Of a stretch of DNA of 34,044 nucleotides, positions 31,725-34,044 are shown in pieces; position 1 is the first letter of the stretch; every line of letters starts with the position of its first letter. The position numbers and the translations under genes were made by a program. The notes under the pieces were generated by a model that had not been told where the DNA came from, ran no database searches, and saw nothing but the letters and a program-made list of their open reading frames with translations. The DNA is from Bacteroidota bacterium. Its GTDB lineage: Bacteria; Bacteroidota; Bacteroidia; AKYH767-A; 2013-40CM-41-45. Location of the stretch: NCBI GenBank assembly GCA_026391975.1, contig JAPLDB010000063.1, forward strand, positions 1-34,044, read 5' to 3'.

Positions 31725-34044
31725 ATGAAAAAAAGTACTTTGATTTTCACCCTCTTCACCACAATTGTATTTGCTATTTTATATAGCGCAATGAACAATG
31801 AGGTAAACTCTAAGCCCGACGGTTCTCCATCTGCAAGAACCGGTTCTCCGGGTGATGGTGCAACCTGTCAAAGTTCTTCTTGTCATGCCGGGCCTACTCC
31901 TGCAACCATGGCGGGCTGGATCACTTCCAATATTCCGGGAGCTGGATATACATCCGGTACCACCTATACAATTACGGCCACGATCACAAGACCGGGGCAT
32001 ACAAGATGGGGCTTTGAAATTTCTCCACAGAATGCTTCAGGAGCGTTACTGGGAACATTGATCGCTACGAATACAACACAAACCAAACTCATCACTTCAG
32101 GGAAATATATTACCCATACTTCAGCCGGAAATTCGGGCAGCAATCCAAAGTCCTGGACGTTTAACTGGACCGCTCCTGCAGCAGGTACAGGGAATGTAAC
32201 ATTCTATGGAGCCTTTCTTGCTGCTGATAATGATGGAAGTGAGAGCGGCGATACAACTTTTGTTTCAACCCTATTGGTCAGCGAACTTTCTTGTGCTACA
32301 CCTGCTCAGCCGGCTGCGATTACTGGAAACACAACTGTTTGCCCGGGTGCATCACAAACATATTCCATCAGCCCCGTATCCGGAGCAACAAGTTATACCT
32401 GGACATTGCCGGGAGGATGGAGCGGATCATCAACCACAACTTCTATCAACACAACTGCCGGAGCATCTTCGGGAACTCTTTCAGTAGTTGCTGTAAATGC
32501 TTGTGGCAGCAGTACGGCCCGCACACTGGCAGTTACTGTTGACGGACTTGCAGTATCTGCAGCATCAACCAATGTAAGCTGCAATGGTGCGAATAATGGA
32601 ACTGCAACAACAACGCCTTCTTCAGGGGTTACGCCTTATACTTATTCATGGTCGCCTGCCGGAGGAACTTCATCAACAGCATCGAACCTTGCTCCCGGAA
32701 CATATACAGTAACTGTGACCGATGGAGCAGGCTGTACAAAAACAGCATCCACCACTATTGCACAACCATCATCTTTATCTCTAACAACTACTTCAAACGC
32801 AGCAGCCTGCGGAAATTCAAATGGCTCAGCAACAGTAAGTGTGATCGGAGGTACATCGGGGTATACCTATTCATGGAATACAACTCCCGTTCAGACAACT
32901 GCTTCTGCTACGAATATTCCTTCCGGAAATTATACCGTAACGGTAACTGATGCACATAGCTGTACGGCAACGGCCAGTGTTTCAGTTACTGGAACTGCAG
33001 GTCCTGCAACTTCAATTTCAAATCAGGTCAATGTAAGTTGCAATGGAGCGGCTACTGGATCTGCCACTGTAACTGTGAATGGCGGTACAGCTCCCTTTGG
33101 TTATGCATGGTCACCGTCAGGCGGAAGTGCTGCAAATGCCACTGGGCTTTCGGCCGGCACCTATACTGTAACAGTGACTGATGCAAACGGATGTGTGACT
33201 TCCTCAAATTGTACCATAACAGAACCATCAGCAATTTCATTGTCTTCATCTTCAACAGATGCAACCTGCGGAAATGCAAATGGATCAACGTCTGTGAATG
33301 CAACCGGTGGAACTTCGGGATATTCCTATTCATGGAATTCAGTACCCGTGCAAACAACAGCAACAGCCACAGGTTTGGTCGCCGGAAATTATACAGTGAC
33401 AGTGACTGATGCCAACGGTTGTACAGCAACAGCAAACTCGACTGTGACTGATGTTGCCGGTCCTGTTGCCACAGCATCAGTAACTGCTGATGTAAATTGT
33501 TTCGGAGGAAGTGACGGAAGCGCCCAAGCAGGAAATAGCGGTGGCACATTGCCTTTTACTTATACCTGGTCGCCTTCAGGCGGAACTGCTGCCAATGCAA
33601 ATAATCTCACTGCAGGAAATTATTCAGTAACGATAACCGATGCCAACGGATGTACAAGCGTTGCAAGTTGCATTGTCATCGAGCCGTTAGAGATCATTCT
33701 TACAACTTCAACAACAAATGCAGGTTGTGGTTTATCAAATGGATCCGCAAGCGTAGTTGCATCAGGTGGAACGGGTGTATTTACATATTCCTGGAATACT
33801 GTTCCTGTGCAAACTACAGCTATAGCCACCGGTGTTCCTGCAGGCGCCTATGTTGTTACAGTGACTGATGGCAATGGATGTTCTGTTACCTCAGGTGCGA
33901 GCGTAAGCAATGCTTCGGGCCCATCTGTTACACTTGCTTCATCTGTTGATGTAACATGCTATGGAGGATCAAATGGAGAAGCAACAGTGAATGTTACCGG
34001 AGGAACAGCGCCTTATACTTATTTATGGTCACCTTCCGGAGGCA
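31725..34044 (+). CDS. Giant SprB-repeat surface protein with choice-of-anchor V head, C-terminus beyond the window
   Basis: The frame from ATG 31725 stays open to the end of the window, 773 codons, so the protein is truncated only by the window edge. A signal sequence (KKSTLIFTLFTTIVFAILYS) precedes an anchor-V (Reeler-like) domain with ARTGSPGDGATC and Cys48-x4-Cys53-His54 (SSSCHAG), closing near YGAFLAADNDGSE. One PKD/Ig-like module (CPGASQTYSISPVSGATSYT) follows, then SprB-like repeats from about residue 275, alternating types with SWSP(A/S)GG and SWNxxPVQTT. The total size and a T9SS sorting domain at the end are predicted but not visible. It probably forms a surface adhesin or filament. 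Confidence 0.9.
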   Translation, partial: MKKSTLIFTLFTTIVFAILYSAMNNEVNSKPDGSPSARTGSPGDGATCQSSSCHAGPTPATMAGWITSNIPGAGYTSGTTYTITATITRPGHTRWGFEISPQNASGALLGTLIATNTTQTKLITSGKYITHTSAGNSGSNPKSWTFNWTAPAAGTGNVTFYGAFLAADNDGSESGDTTFVSTLLVSELSCATPAQPAAITGNTTVCPGASQTYSISPVSGATSYTWTLPGGWSGSSTTTSINTTAGASSGTLSVVAVNACGSSTARTLAVTVDGLAVSAASTNVSCNGANNGTATTTPSSGVTPYTYSWSPAGGTSSTASNLAPGTYTVTVTDGAGCTKTASTTIAQPSSLSLTTTSNAAACGNSNGSATVSVIGGTSGYTYSWNTTPVQTTASATNIPSGNYTVTVTDAHSCTATASVSVTGTAGPATSISNQVNVSCNGAATGSATVTVNGGTAPFGYAWSPSGGSAANATGLSAGTYTVTVTDANGCVTSSNCTITEPSAISLSSSSTDATCGNANGSTSVNATGGTSGYSYSWNSVPVQTTATATGLVAGNYTVTVTDANGCTATANSTVTDVAGPVATASVTADVNCFGGSDGSAQAGNSGGTLPFTYTWSPSGGTAANANNLTAGNYSVTITDANGCTSVASCIVIEPLEIILTTSTTNAGCGLSNGSASVVASGGTGVFTYSWNTVPVQTTAIATGVPAGAYVVTVTDGNGCSVTSGASVSNASGPSVTLASSVDVTCYGGSNGEATVNVTGGTAPYTYLWSPSGG
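32571..34044 (+). repeat. 459-bp two-module repeat array in the SprB-like gene
   Basis: The same codon position of the type A module falls at 32571, 33030, 33489 and 33948, a constant 459 bp (153 codons). Each period holds one A module (VxCxGxxxGxA, WSPxGG) and one B module (CGxxNGSA, SWNxxPVQTT). Three full periods are visible and a fourth begins before the window ends. Confidence 0.9.

Noticed and set aside
32291-33868. Additional frames over the SprB repeats on both strands
   Set aside because: Shadows of a strongly periodic repeat; the frame opening at 31725 carries a signal peptide and continuous domains.

Overview
The window looks like a chromosome segment of a Bacteroidota bacterium, probably an environmental or uncultured member of the Chitinophagales, Sphingobacteriales or Flavobacteriales type. 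The evidence is type A Por/T9SS sorting domains, SprB-like surface repeats, a TonB-dependent receptor with a carboxypeptidase-regulatory N-terminus, Bacteroidota-restricted families (DUF5916, DUF5723, DUF5777), few Shine-Dalgarno sites, and promoter-like TAnnTTTG boxes. I see no rRNA, tRNA, CRISPR array, transposase or phage gene.

Layout. 1-3.8 kb: the 3' end of a conserved hypothetical gene, a PolB-type 3'-5' exonuclease and a DUF5916/CBM9-like outer-membrane protein. 3.85-8.5 kb: a 1548-residue T9SS-secreted modular protein on the minus strand. 8.7-13.8 kb: housekeeping genes (a DUF3109 cysteine-rich protein, asd, rnhA, an orphan HicB-like protein behind kbl, dprA). 13.8-19 kb: a TonB-dependent receptor, kdsB, a Uma2-family protein and a class I CPD photolyase. 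19.1-23.1 kb: a minus-strand run SDR - GNAT - PaiB - MGMT, followed by a DUF5723 gene interrupted by one in-frame stop. 23.4-26.1 kb: 3-hydroxyanthranilate 3,4-dioxygenase, a 500-bp island of repeats, then an ACMSD-type amidohydrolase translationally coupled to a DUF1223 protein; this is part of the oxidative tryptophan/kynurenine route. 26.1-29.2 kb: a tight minus-strand envelope cluster of a choice-of-anchor V/T9SS protein with CxxCH, two cytochrome c-like lipoproteins with expanded heme motifs (CX4CH, CX6CH), a DUF5777 beta-barrel and a YceI protein. 29.5-31.5 kb: an overlapping OmpR-type regulator and histidine kinase pair. 31.7 kb to the end: the 5' part of a giant SprB-repeat protein that starts with the same kind of Cys/His anchor-V domain.

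The intergenic DNA is unusually rich in small structured repeats. Three sequence families share one design: an inverted repeat whose arms are each built from a short direct repeat starting CACG. They sit between or behind genes at 359-532, 1414-1491, 9301-9376, 19029-19105 and 23181-23269, with a lone arm at 11001-11024.

The most interesting functional unit is the 26.1-34.0 kb region: four Cys/His heme-like envelope proteins of three architectures, a beta-barrel, a periplasmic YceI protein and a two-component system in between. It may be an uncharacterised outer-envelope redox or surface-display system. The component families are recognisable; the idea that they work together is inference.
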